Shown piece by piece: positions 46,801 to 56,455 of a DNA stretch of 64,000 nt; position 1 is the stretch's first letter; each line of letters opens with the position of its first letter. This DNA is from Anaeramoeba flamelloides. Taxonomy: Eukaryota > Metamonada > Anaeramoebidae. Below the pieces are notes generated by a model. That model had not been told where the DNA came from and did not search any database. It worked only from the letters and a program-made list of their open reading frames with translations. The stretch lies in the NCBI GenBank assembly GCA_027625915.1, contig JANTQA010000060.1:5146001-5210000 (forward strand). The letters are read 5' to 3'. A program made the position numbers and the translations under genes.

Positions 46801-47936
46801 TATATATATGAATTTTTTGAAAACTCGAGGTTAAAATGCCTTCGTTTTATAGAAACTATTTTTTGTATAAAGCCAATTTCGTATAAAAAAATTCAACTAC
46901 ATTGTAAAAAAAGTTATTCGTTAGCCATTTTAAAAAAGTGTGGCAAAAAAGTTTTCAAAAGTATCTAGAAAACAGTTGATAAACTTATGTTAACTTATTT
47001 TTAGGAATTTACTAAAAAAAATTTTGGTTCACACTTTTTTAGCAGTTTGAGCAACACTTTTTGAAAACTTTTAGATTACACTTTTTTAAAACAACTTTAA
47101 TTTGTTTTACCAATTATTTTTGATCAACTTTTGAAAACTCCATTTTTTTCATTTTTCAAACTTTATTGAATTCCTAACACCTTTCCCGAATTGTTTCCTC
47201 GTAATAAGTAGTACATTTTCAAAATTTTTACAAAACAATAAAAAGGGGAAAATGTGCAATTCACTTGTCTATTCCTTAATAAATGGTGTGATAATATTCC
47301 TTTCTTAAAAGGGATTTAGAAGTTTATTAAAACCACTTGAATCTTTCTCATAATTTTCTTTAACTATCTTTTTTATTTCTTTATTTTTTGTAGACTGAAA
47401 ATTTATTTTTTGTTATTTTTTTTTTGACTCGTATTATTAAAAAACAAATATTTTTTCTATTTAAAATACAAAATTTCCACATGTTATTCTTTTTATAATT
47501 ATTGTAGGAAAGATATAGAACTGTTACGAATTCATATTATCGAAGAGCGCATGTGATTTTGATTGTTTATTCTATAGATGACAAAACATCTTTTGAAAAT
47601 GTAGAAACTTGGTTAAATGAAATTAAATTGAATGCACCATTTGAAACTAAGATTTTATTGGTGGGGAACAAAATTGATTTAAAAGAAAAAAGAATTATAA
47701 AAAAGGAAGATGGAGAAAAATTAGCAAGGGAATTAAATATTCCTTTTTTTGAAGTTTCTGCAAAAACTTCAAATGGGGTAGAAAATATTTTTACTGAGAC
47801 AATCAGAAAAATGATACTAGAAAAAAAAAATGAAAGAATTGGGTTATCAAATTTAAAAGATAATTCCTTTGTAAAAATACAACAAAACGGGGATAATCCC
47901 GATAACGAAAAGAAATCAACAAATTCATGCTGTTAA
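40805..47936 (+). CDS. Rab-family small GTPase, 5 exons with one 6.2-kb intron
   Basis: Exons 40805-40853, 40947-40981, 41078-41115, 41213-41288 and 47508-47936 join in frame to 208 aa, a normal Rab length. GTP-binding motifs are all present: G1 GDSAVGKT (14-21), G2 Thr39 in TSTIGVDF, G3 WDTAGQE (61-67), G4 NKID (120-123) and G5 SAK (150-152). The C terminus is NSCC, a double-Cys site for geranylgeranylation, so the product should cycle on and off membranes. The first four exons are 35-76 bp with introns of 93-97 bp; the last intron splits DTAGQ/ERYRT at phase 0. After switch II the sequence is TNSYYRRAHVILIVYS, where most Rabs have YYRGA. The closest type appears to be the Rab1/8 group, but the subfamily is uncertain. 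The gene converges on the G-beta gene. Confidence 0.93.
41465..42035 (+). repeat. Dispersed repeat A, Rab-intron copy
   Basis: It starts 176 bases inside the intron with TTTTTTAAGGGTCAAGTC and a small hairpin (GGTCAAGTCACTTACC / GGAGTGACTTGCC). The rest is the complement of 54620-55260: TTCTTCAATTTGAAACAAAT, GATTTTGTAATATTCTTTTG, and TCTTGGAGATCTCA. Its orientation relative to transcription equals that of the G-beta-intron copy. Confidence 0.7.
42060..42305 (+). repeat. Short dispersed repeat with inverted ends (copy 2)
   Basis: Colinear match to 5225-5470 (CTGCTAATTGCAAAATAAA, CAAAATTTTCATTCAGC, GGGAAATTAATAATTTT, TTAATGAAAATTTTGTT). Both copies lie in the first half of a giant intron and in the sense orientation. 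Confidence 0.6.
42775..44110 (+). repeat. 1.2-kb dispersed repeat plus tail (copy 2)
   Basis: 42775-43905 aligns with 1500-2760, and 43915-44110 aligns with 1-190. Here the two parts are contiguous, so the family is at least 1.3 kb. The short frame at 43651-43833 is not conserved in the other copies. Confidence 0.7.
44141..44345. mobile_element. Tandem foldback modules, family 1 + family 2 + linker
   Basis: Family 1 (44141-44218) runs CGTTAGGTTTTTTTTAATT ... AAAAAAAACCTAGGACAC and has almost perfect arms. Family 2 (44219-44309) runs CGTTAGGTTTTCTTGAGTTT ... AACATCAACAAAATCTAGG with an intact loop (GATAGATTGAA). Then comes the linker GGCACTCTACGGCACTCTAC, the complement of that at 9361. Confidence 0.8.
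45520..46060 (+). repeat. Repeat C, Rab-intron copy
   Basis: This is the complement of 53190-53850, including the edge block CATTCCAAAAATTTGGACAC followed by ACCCAAAATCAAAAATAG, and the later blocks TTATTGATCGATCGAATG and GACAAAAAATGAAAAAATAG. The edge block resembles Tc1/mariner termini in style, but a matching opposite terminus was not found. A shorter copy is at 31085-31345. Confidence 0.65.
46380..46800 (+). pseudogene. LINE C-terminal/3' fragment
   Basis: The open stretch at 46520-46777 encodes the same C-terminal module as 8366-8683: FCEQKEIKENIDHFLWVCPSYEKDR, then IINNREIYDFTLKFLKVNLRIRAIR-like sequence and a stop. The first Cys pair of the knuckle is incomplete here. Upstream LINE sequence is missing. 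It lies in sense orientation in the Rab intron. Confidence 0.7.
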
Positions 47937-48249
47937 TCAAATTGTGTTATTTATGTAATAAATTTTTTATTTAAAAATAAAATCTTGAAAAAATACTTAA
48001 TTTGATAAATTGACAATAATCATTTTTACTTAAAATATCTTTAATCACGGGTTTTTTTTGTTTTTTTTTCAATTAAATATTATTTAAATATTAAAAGAAC
48101 AGATTTTTTCAATGAAATTTGAATTACAATACTTTTAAGAAGTTTGGTATCATGTTGAATTCTTAATTAACGTAGATATTCAAAAAATTTTATAATCGTT
48201 GCAATTTTTTTTTACAAATTTTGATAATTAAAAATTTATACTAAACTTT

Positions 48250-48735
48250 GTTAGTAATCAAAGGTGCTCAATATTTATTTCAAATATCCATTATTTTTTA
48301 TCAATGAACTTTGAAAATTAAATAAGAAATAAGTAGAATAATAAGCATCAAAAAATAGTTGGTATCCTCCTGAAATAAAACAATAAAATCAACATATATA
48401 TTTTCTTAAAAAATGAAAAGCTAAAATTCTTTTGGGCCTTATTGAAAAAAACAACAGTGTTCATTTTGAATCTCCAATTGAAGATCAAATAAAATTCCAA
48501 GAGTGATCAAAATTATTTCTCTACAATCATTTTTACTTTAACAATCACATTAGAATAACACATTTTTCCCATGTGACTATCAATTTTGTAACTGGAAAAA
48601 AGAAAAAAAAAAAGTCAAAAAAAAAAAAAAAAAATTATTTGAATTTTGGAATTTCACAAAATAAATTTTTTCTTTTAAGATCAGTTCAAACCTATAAACA
48701 CATTTATGCACAAATTATAACTGGGTCCCATTGAG
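48250..48735 (+). repeat. Dispersed repeat, about 0.5 kb (copy 2)
   Basis: Direct copy of 9990-10500. Shared blocks include CAAATATCCATTATTTTTTA, TAGTTGGTAT, AATTGAAGATCAAA, GAATAACACATTTTTCCCA and CACAAAATAAATTTTTTC. Confidence 0.65.
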
Positions 48736-49289
48736 TGGGAAATGGTTTATTTAGTAGTTGATACTTTAAAAAAAAAAAAAGTCCTGATATAATTAAAAAG
48801 AATAAAGAATAAAGAATATAAACTTAAGGTAAATATATTTAAATTCATATGATTTCAATTTTGATAAGAACGTATTTAAAATCTGTTAAATTTTCCATTT
48901 TAGAAATGGTGTTGCAATAAATAAAGTTTCAATTGAATCCAATGAACAAATTCACCCAATGGGTTCTATCATTTTGCTGACTGTATAAAACAAGAGATAA
49001 TAATAGGTAGGTTCAATTTTCCAAAAATGATATGGTTACAAAAAAAAAAAAAAAAAATGAGAGAAACCAAATAAGGACTTAATATCTTAATTATTAAAAT
49101 AGCAAACGTGAAATATTTAATTTCATTTTTTTGATCTTATCTCAAATTAGTTGTGTCTTGATTCACAAAATAAAAACAAAATTGTATTAGAAAATTAAAT
49201 TCATTTTCCAGAGAAAAGTTGATATAAATACTTCCTAAATTAACTTAAGAAAAAACTTTTTTATTTGAAAAATCAATTATTTTAATAAA

Positions 49290-49690
49290 TATGTAAATTA
49301 AAACATTCCTAAAATTTTGTAATAGGCTCAATAAAACATTTTTTTTGTACAACTAAAAAAATTAACTCAAAAAATAAAAATTCTTTTATTAATATGTACT
49401 GGCAATCAAGACTATATATTGTATAATAATGATCAAAATGACAATAAACGGGGTAAGAACTATTTATAATGTAAGAAATAAAATGAATTTAATAGTTTTC
49501 TTTTTCGAAAAAAAAGGGAAAAAAATTTGATCACGCTTAAAAAATTTCTTTACTGCGCTTTCTTAGTCGATCAGATTTTTTTGACACTTAGCATCTACAA
49601 AATTTGAAAGTAGAGAATTTCATCAATAACATATTTTAATATTTTGGCCTGTTGCCATGAAAGACTGATCCCTTAAAAAAAAAATAAAGT
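49290..49690 (+). repeat. 1.2-kb dispersed repeat, partial copy 3
   Basis: It matches only the 3' third of 42775-43905: AATAATGATCAAAAT, GAATTTAATAGTTTTC, TTTCTTAGTCGATCAGA, CATCTACAAAATTTG, GTAGAGAAT. The 5' part is absent. Confidence 0.65.
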
Positions 49691-49870
49691 CAAATTTTAG
49701 AATTTTGGTTATGATATTTATTAATTTTTGTTATGCTAATCTGTTATTAGTCTTTGGATAGAAATTAAAAATTAAAAATCAAAAAAAAACAAACAATAAA
49801 AAAAATAATAATAAAAATTTAAGAGAAATGATTTTTAAAATTAAAGTATATTTAAATACGAATAAGCAAT

Positions 49871-52800
49871 TTAAGCCCAGATTTTAATATCCTTATCCCA
49901 ACTGGCAGTACAAAGAGCGTAACCATCTGGTGAAACCCCTAAAGAAGAAACTCTATTGTTATGTCCTTCCATGACCATTACTTCCTTGCCCTTAAGAACA
50001 TCCCACATATAACAATTAAAGTTATCATAGCTTGCAAATAAGAATCTACCAGATAATGAGAAATCAATTGAAGTGATTCCACAAAGGATTTCATCGTGTG
50101 TGTAATTGTTTACTTCGGCACCTACTCTTATATCGAATAATTTACAAGTTGCGTCATCAGATCCAGTTCCAAAGCAATTTCCATCTGGGAAGAAGGAAAC
50201 AGTATTAACATCGGATTGATGGCCTTCAAAGGTGTATTCACAATTTCCTGCTCTAATATCCCAAAGTTTTGTCGTTCCATCGCAAGAAGCACTAAGAAAG
50301 ATGTTAGAATCGCCTGGTTTAATTGCAAGACTTTTGAATTTTATTTGTTTGATTATTTGTTTGTTTGTTTTATTTATCATTATAGGAAAATATTAAAGAT
50401 TTGTTAGGATTATTAATTTTTGATCAATTAAGAAAATTGTTATTGATTGTTATAATATTAGATATTTAAATTAGGCAATAGCACAATTTTTTTAATTGAT
50501 TAAAAGCTGAAACTTTTTTTCCCCTCAATTCAAAAACAAACAAAATTATTTAAATTCAAAAATAATTATGATTAAAAAAATTTATATGGATATCTATATC
50601 TAGTATTACTAAAAAGACTTTTAAGTTGTTTATTTTTTTTAATTTTTTTTCCATTCTTTAAATTCAAAGTTGAAATTTGATTACAATATTTCCATTCGGC
50701 TTTTGGGCCTGAATACTTTAATTTTACAAAAATCAAATAAGGTAATAAATCAAATGGAAAAAATTGAGGTAATTCATTTTAAAAAAAATTTTTTTGAATA
50801 TATAATTATGATTTACGAATAATCAAAAATAATTTTTTTAAATGAAAAAAAAAAATTTTCTCAAGTGGAAACATAATAATCGAGCAAAATTATATGAATA
50901 AAAGTTCTTTTAAATGAAATCACTCAATTATTGATTTTAATTTGTTAATTCTATTTTGTAAAAAAAATATGTGATCAAAATATCTACTTTAGCCAGGTAG
51001 GCAACCTTAAAATGGATTTAATAGTAATTTTAACAATTTATTTCTTTGATTTGGATTTCAAATAATAAATCTAATTTATTATTTGTTGATCGTTCATTCT
51101 TCTTAATATTTAAGATATAGTAGGGAAAAAAAATACCGGACATGAAAAAAATCCCGGTACAAGATTTTTAATTGTGAGTATTAGTAAAATTTTTGTCTAA
51201 TTTCAATCAAATCCTTATTATAAATAACCAATTTTTTTATGAGATTAGTAATAAACCTACCTAAAGTCCATCAAAGTAAGGTGTCTCTAGAATACTCGAG
51301 TAATTGTTTGATAGCCATATGTAGATCAACTTTTTTTGAAAAACAATCGAGTTTTATTGAGGTTTACTAGAGTTTGGAAAATGATAATTTTTCTTCTTGT
51401 TTTTTGATTGATTGAATGGTGTTTTGAATAAGTGTGATTTCATCAATCATCATTCTAATAAGTGGGGGAGTTATAATTGAAAAAGTTCGATTCTTAAAAA
51501 AAGGAATTTGATTGTAAATAAATGAAATTACACAATAATTTTACTAATATTCACAATTAAAAATCTTGTCCGGGATTTTTTTCATGTCCGGTATTTTTTT
51601 CACTGCTCTAAAAATAATTATAAAGTTTGAAATTCTTTTTTCAAATCAGAAAAGAATTATTTTAAAATTTTAACAAGTAATTATTTTTAAATTTTAACAA
51701 TTATTTCTCAAATATCTACTTTGATGGATATGAAAATAATATGGAAGTTATAATATATTTTATATCTTAAGGTTAAAAAAATAAAAAAATTTTATGAAAA
51801 AAAAAAAATTGGTATGATTCAAAATTAAATTTTTATAAATAATAAATATTGATCTTCAAAAGTAAAAAGAAGAAGAAAATAAAAATTGAATTAAAACTCA
51901 AAGAAAAAAGAATTTCTTTATTGAAGGGGTATGCAAGACATTACCCAAAGATAAAATTCTTGGTTTGGATAAATTATTAACTTAATTTTTTCGTATTTTT
52001 ATAATGTTCGTCATGAGTTAAACGCAAATTTTTTTTTTCTTAAATAGATCGATAAAATGTAGATTTTTTTTGTTACAATTAAAAAAATGAACTAAAAAAT
52101 AACAAAAATCAAAATCTTAAAAACCAAAAGAATGATGCTCCTTTTGCCGAAATTAATATAAAATATGAACAGTAAATAACAATGTTGATTTGAAAAATTG
52201 AAAAACGAAACGAACAAATTCTAAATCATTGAAAATTTGTCTGTAAAATAAAAGTTAAAATATTTTCTGAAATAAACTGAATAAAAATTATCAAATCGAT
52301 TTTAATTGATAAAATGAAAGTATAAAGGAATATTTTTCAATTATTTTAATATTTATTCTTTACTGATTAATAAAGATATCTGAAATTGGAATTGCTCAAA
52401 CTGAAAATAATTCCTTTTTCTAAAATATTCAAGTCAATTTCACGTGAATAAAAACAATTCAAAAAAAGTCAATTTTACTAAAATTTACAATCGAAATTCA
52501 AATTTAAATAAATTGAACTTGCTTAAATTTTGGTTTCATTTTAGTGATTTGATTTATATTTTGATTCAAATCATCAATCTTTAATTTTTGAACTTGATTT
52601 TAGTTTTTGTTTAGAAGAAAAAAATAATTAAAAAAATATTTGAAAATTTTAACTTTTACTATTGTTTAATAGTTGAAAACAATTTGACATTTTTTTTTCC
52701 GTAATGATTATCAGGTATTCTCTTTTTTCTTATTATATACATATAAAAGCCTAATATTTTAAAAATTAAAGAAAATAAAATCAAAAAGTAAATAAAAGTG

Positions 52801-55800
52801 AATCACAATTTTTGAAATGAGAATTACAGATTTTTTATGACTGAACCTTCAAGAAAAAAAGGTTAACAAGAAGATTGTTTGCTAATAATTATATATACAT
52901 TTTAAAAGACATTATATATTATCATTTTTTCTAATTTAATCAAATTGTTCAAAGATCTTTTTTTTTTTTTTTTCCTTTACTTATTAAAAAATAAAAATAA
53001 AACTAAAAATTTGAAATCAAAGTAAATAAAAAATGAAAAGAAAAGAAAAGAAAAGAAAAGAAAATCAAAAATTTGATTAAATTAGAAAAAATGATTTTGA
53101 TTTGAAAATTAGAAAAAATGGTTCGGATCTAAACTAAATTTTAAAAATTTGGATACAGTTTAAACAGTTAAAAAAATAACAATATCACACTTTAAATTCA
53201 ATTTGGAAATAATTTTGATTTTACAAACTATTTTTTCATTTTTTGTCTTTTCTGTTTTGTTTTCATTTCCTTTTTTCCAGTTACTTAATCTTTTTCGTTA
53301 GATATCAAAAATTTTTTCTCAATGATTGATAGAAGGTTAGTGTTGAGTTTGTTAAATCGAAAAATCACATACAATTAGTTGATGATATCTTATCATTTTA
53401 TCGATCAATAATTGTTGGTGAAATAATTTCAACAAATTTATCAATACAATACTAATTTTTTTAGAAAACTAAATTAAGATTCAAATACTTCTGATTACTG
53501 TATCTATTCTAGATAATCTTTGAATCAGAAGTCTCAAATTTATTCACTTCAAAATTCTCTCTTTAGCAGATAAGATGAAATTCCATTGTAACCTTAGCAA
53601 TAAATCAATCAATATTATTTTTTGTTCAGCTCGTTTCATCATTTTGGAAACACCAATTTTTATTTTTTCATTTTTATGTTTTTTTCTTTGATTTGGATAA
53701 AAATGATGACTTATAAAAGCATAAATACTGGGTAACTTAAATATGGTTTTATATTACACTTGGAAAAATACAATAAATTGAGGATTTTTTTTACTATTTT
53801 TGATTTTGGATGTGTCCAAATTTTTGGAACGGGGTTTAGAAATTGATAATTTATTTTTGTAAGACTTAAGGGTAAAACTTGGCAAAACCTCTTCCAATAA
53901 CATTCTAAAGTGAGACAACATTTTTGAAAAAAATAGTTTATTATTTATATAAAAAAAGTTTTATGGCATTCAAGTATCGTATTTGAAGAAAATTGTAAAT
54001 ATCATTAAAAATGTTTGATTTCTAAAATTTTATTTTCTAATTTATTACTTTGTGGGTGGGAATTCAGAATTTTATTTGTTTCTATTTCAAAAATTAAAAT
54101 AAAAAATTTAAAAGGGATCTTTGCCAATTTATAAAAATAAAATAAATTTTTGTTTATTTTAAAATTCGGCTTTGAAGATCGAAACAAATAATAATCATTG
54201 ATACAATTTGGATAAAATTTTAAGATTGTTTTTTGAAAAATATTAAACATTTTATTTTGAAAATCATTCTATTGGTATATGGGGTTTTGTTTTCACTAGT
54301 TCTCTTGTAATTTTATGTTTTTTTTTTAATTCAATAATATTAATGATCAATGAACTTTGGAATATTTAAGGAAGAGTTTAATTGTTTTTATTTAAAATTA
54401 AGTTATTTTCTATTTCTTTGATAGTCAACTAAACAAATTAGATAAATTTTTTTAGAGATATTTTTTATTGGATGTTCAGCCATTAAATTTAAATATTGTA
54501 AAAATATTCAAAAGTATTGAAAGATAAATTATTTCAATTAGAAATCGAAGTTTAAGTTGAAAATTAAGAGTAATTCATTTAGAAGAAAAAAATTTTTGAA
54601 ATTGAAAAAAAAATTGTTTGCAAATTTTAATGAGTGTCGAATCAAATTAAAAACAAATCAGCATGTGATGTCTGATAGATTTCTAAAAATCAACAACTAA
54701 AAAAGAGGTCATTTTTAGAAAAAAGCGCAAAGAGCAGAACTCAATTTCCACATTAAATCGATGTGAATTATTAATTTTTAAATAGAACTATGTTAGTTTC
54801 AAAGTGTTGTTCTTAAGGGCAACTTTTTGAGATCTCGAAGATTTTTTGATTTCATTTTCAAAATGAGTTATTTTTACTGAAAGAATATCACAAAATCTTT
54901 GCTTTGTCAAATATAAAAGGCTACCAAAATTACCACAAATTTGATTAAATTAGTTTAAATCGGTTTTGTACTTTATTGAAAAAATTTGTTTCAAATTGAA
55001 GAAATTTGAGTTTTTGAAATAGAGATTTAAAATAAAGAATCAAATATTTGTTTTTTAAAATTTAAATTTTTGAAATTGGGATTCCTTTTTAACCTTTTTG
55101 TTAAATTGTATTTTTGTCATTGAGTTCTGTGAATTTTTTTGATAGATTATAAATTTTTTCAACCGAAAAAAACAAAACTTCATAATATCATTTTGAGTGA
55201 CAAAACACTTCTTGGGTATGGTGGTAAATTCACAGTAAGTGACTAAACCCTTAAAAAATATTTTTTAAAACGAGAAAATACAAAATGAAAAATACAAAAT
55301 GTAGAAGAACAAAAAAAAAAAAAAAAAAAAAAAAATTCAAAAAGGAAAAAGAAAAAGCAAAAAGAAATTCAACTTACAACATAACGTCTCCGTTATGATC
55401 TAAAAATTCTGTAATTTTTGAACCAGAATTAATGTCCCAAAGTATACAACTCATATCACCAGAGGAAGTAAGGATTTGTTGATCATCTAAAAATCTTGTA
55501 CATGAAATATAACCAGTATGACCATTTAACTCACGAAAGGCTCTATAATTTTATAAGGTGTTTCCATTGGGAAGTGTTTGGGAAATTTACAATTTATTAG
55601 TTAAAAAGAAGTTTAGGAAATTAAAAACAATTCAAAAAGGTAAATTAATAAAAAAAAAAAAAAAAAAAAAAAGAAAAATAAAAAAGAAGAAAAAAAAAGT
55701 GTTACGATAAATTTTCATCTTCTGTATCTGTAATATCAAAAACAGAGCAAACATTATCAAGACCACCTGATGCAACCATTTTTCCAGATGGTGCAAAACC

Positions 55801-56455
55801 TGTTGTCATTACCCAATTTGATCTTAAGGCAATTGCAAGTAACTAAGTTCATTATAAAAATAATTTAAAAAAATAAACAAAAAAACAACAAGAGAAATTG
55901 TGATGTGAAATTTCATTTCGTTTTCAAAATTTAGAAGAAATATAAATTCAATAAACAAATTCAAAAAAAAAAAATAAAAAAAAAAAAAAAAAAACAAAAA
56001 ACAAGTAATATAATTTGTAAGTAAACCCAATTTCTGATTTTAAATTTTTTTTGTGAGAGAAATTTTTTTAATTCGACTCAAAAAAGAAGAAAAGAAATAA
56101 AAATTTTATTTTTATGAATGAAAAAAAAAAAAAAAGATGAAAAAACAAGAAAAAAATATAAAAGATGAAGAATAATTACTTTGTTTGTTGATTTTGCATT
56201 CCAAACAATAAGCCGACCGTCTTGAGAAGCGGAAACAAGTTTAGTCGAGTCTGTTGCCCAGTGCATCCCATAAATTTTACCGAGATGTCCTGTCAAATTC
56301 CTTCGAATTTTTAAAGGTGAAGAATTGAAAGACTGAACATCAGAAGATGTTGTTCTTAAAATTAATGAGTTCCCGCCAGATCGCTTGTTGGCAAGTTCTT
56401 CTTTGAGAAGTTTAAGTTCATTTTTTTTTTCTTCAATTTGTTGTGAAAGAGACAT
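49871..56455 (-). CDS. Heterotrimeric G-protein beta subunit, 4 exons with one 5-kb intron
   Basis: Exons (minus strand) 56455-56180, 55842-55706, 55542-55378 and 50330-49871 join in frame to 345 aa, typical for G-beta. The N-terminal 25 residues ([20 protein letters not shown]) form the coiled coil that pairs with G-gamma. Seven WD40 blades follow: [121 protein letters not shown] and the terminal IKIWA. Introns 1 and 2 are 337 and 163 bp; intron 3 is 5047 bp. At the intron 3 junction TT/T gives GDVM-Phe-LAIKP where other G-betas usually have Ser after GDVM. A one-residue splice difference or a real substitution is possible. The protein should relay GPCR signals at the plasma membrane. Confidence 0.93.
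51118..51605. mobile_element. Non-autonomous DNA element with about 100-bp terminal inverted repeats
   Basis: The left arm reads AAATACCGGACATGAAAAAA, TCCCGGTACAAGATTTTTAA, TTGTGAGTATTAGTAAAA. The right arm is its near-exact complement, ending GGTATTTTTTTCACTG. Right-end CACTG (CAGTG on the other strand) and flanking TA fit Tc1/mariner. The centre (51215-51500) has no transposase frame that I can see. A stray fragment of the arm occurs at 46205-46245 (TTTTTAATTGTGATCATTAG). Confidence 0.8.
53190..53850 (-). repeat. Repeat C, G-beta-intron copy
   Basis: The complement of 45520-46060, ending at GTCCAAATTTTTGGAACG. Because G-beta is on the minus strand, this copy is sense to its host gene, as are the copies in the Rab and BEACH introns. 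Confidence 0.65.
54620..55260 (-). repeat. Repeat A, G-beta-intron copy
   Basis: The complement of 41465-42035. Its terminal block (minus strand TTTTTTAAGGGTTTAGTCAC) lies about 120 bases inside the donor, as the equivalent block lies 176 bases inside the Rab donor. Confidence 0.7.

Larger units (their letters stand above)
41289..47507 (+). other. Giant intron 4 of the Rab gene (6219 bp)
   Basis: The donor is CAA/GTAATTATC and the acceptor TTATTGTAG/GAA, phase 0. The content in order is repeat A (41465-42035), a short foldback repeat (42060-42305), a block shared with 38190 (42660-42780), the 1.2-kb repeat (42775-43905) and its tail (43915-44110), a foldback cluster (44141-44345), repeat C (45520-46060) and a LINE fragment (46380-46800). 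Confidence 0.9.
47937..49870. other. Intergenic DNA between convergent Rab and G-beta genes
   Basis: It holds a copy of the 9990-10500 repeat (48250-48735) and the last third of the 1.2-kb repeat (49290-49690). Elsewhere there are poly-A and poly-T runs and no gene. AATAAA at 47958 lies just after the Rab stop and could serve as its polyadenylation signal. Confidence 0.55.
50331..55377 (-). other. Giant intron 3 of the G-beta gene (5047 bp)
   Basis: The donor (minus strand) is TT/GTAAGTTGA and the acceptor TTCAAAAG/TCTT, phase 2; the acceptor has no pyrimidine tract. In transcript order it contains a poly-U stretch (complement of the A run at 55313-55335), repeat A (55260-54620), repeat C (53850-53190), and a 0.5-kb inverted-repeat element (51605-51118). 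The remainder is AT-rich without a call. Confidence 0.88.

Noticed and set aside
49871-50380. A separate WD40 gene or retrocopy starting with a Met at 50380
   Set aside because: The first residues ([15 protein letters not shown]) are intron translation; the rest is exactly the missing C-terminal part of the G-beta gene on the same strand, in the right phase.
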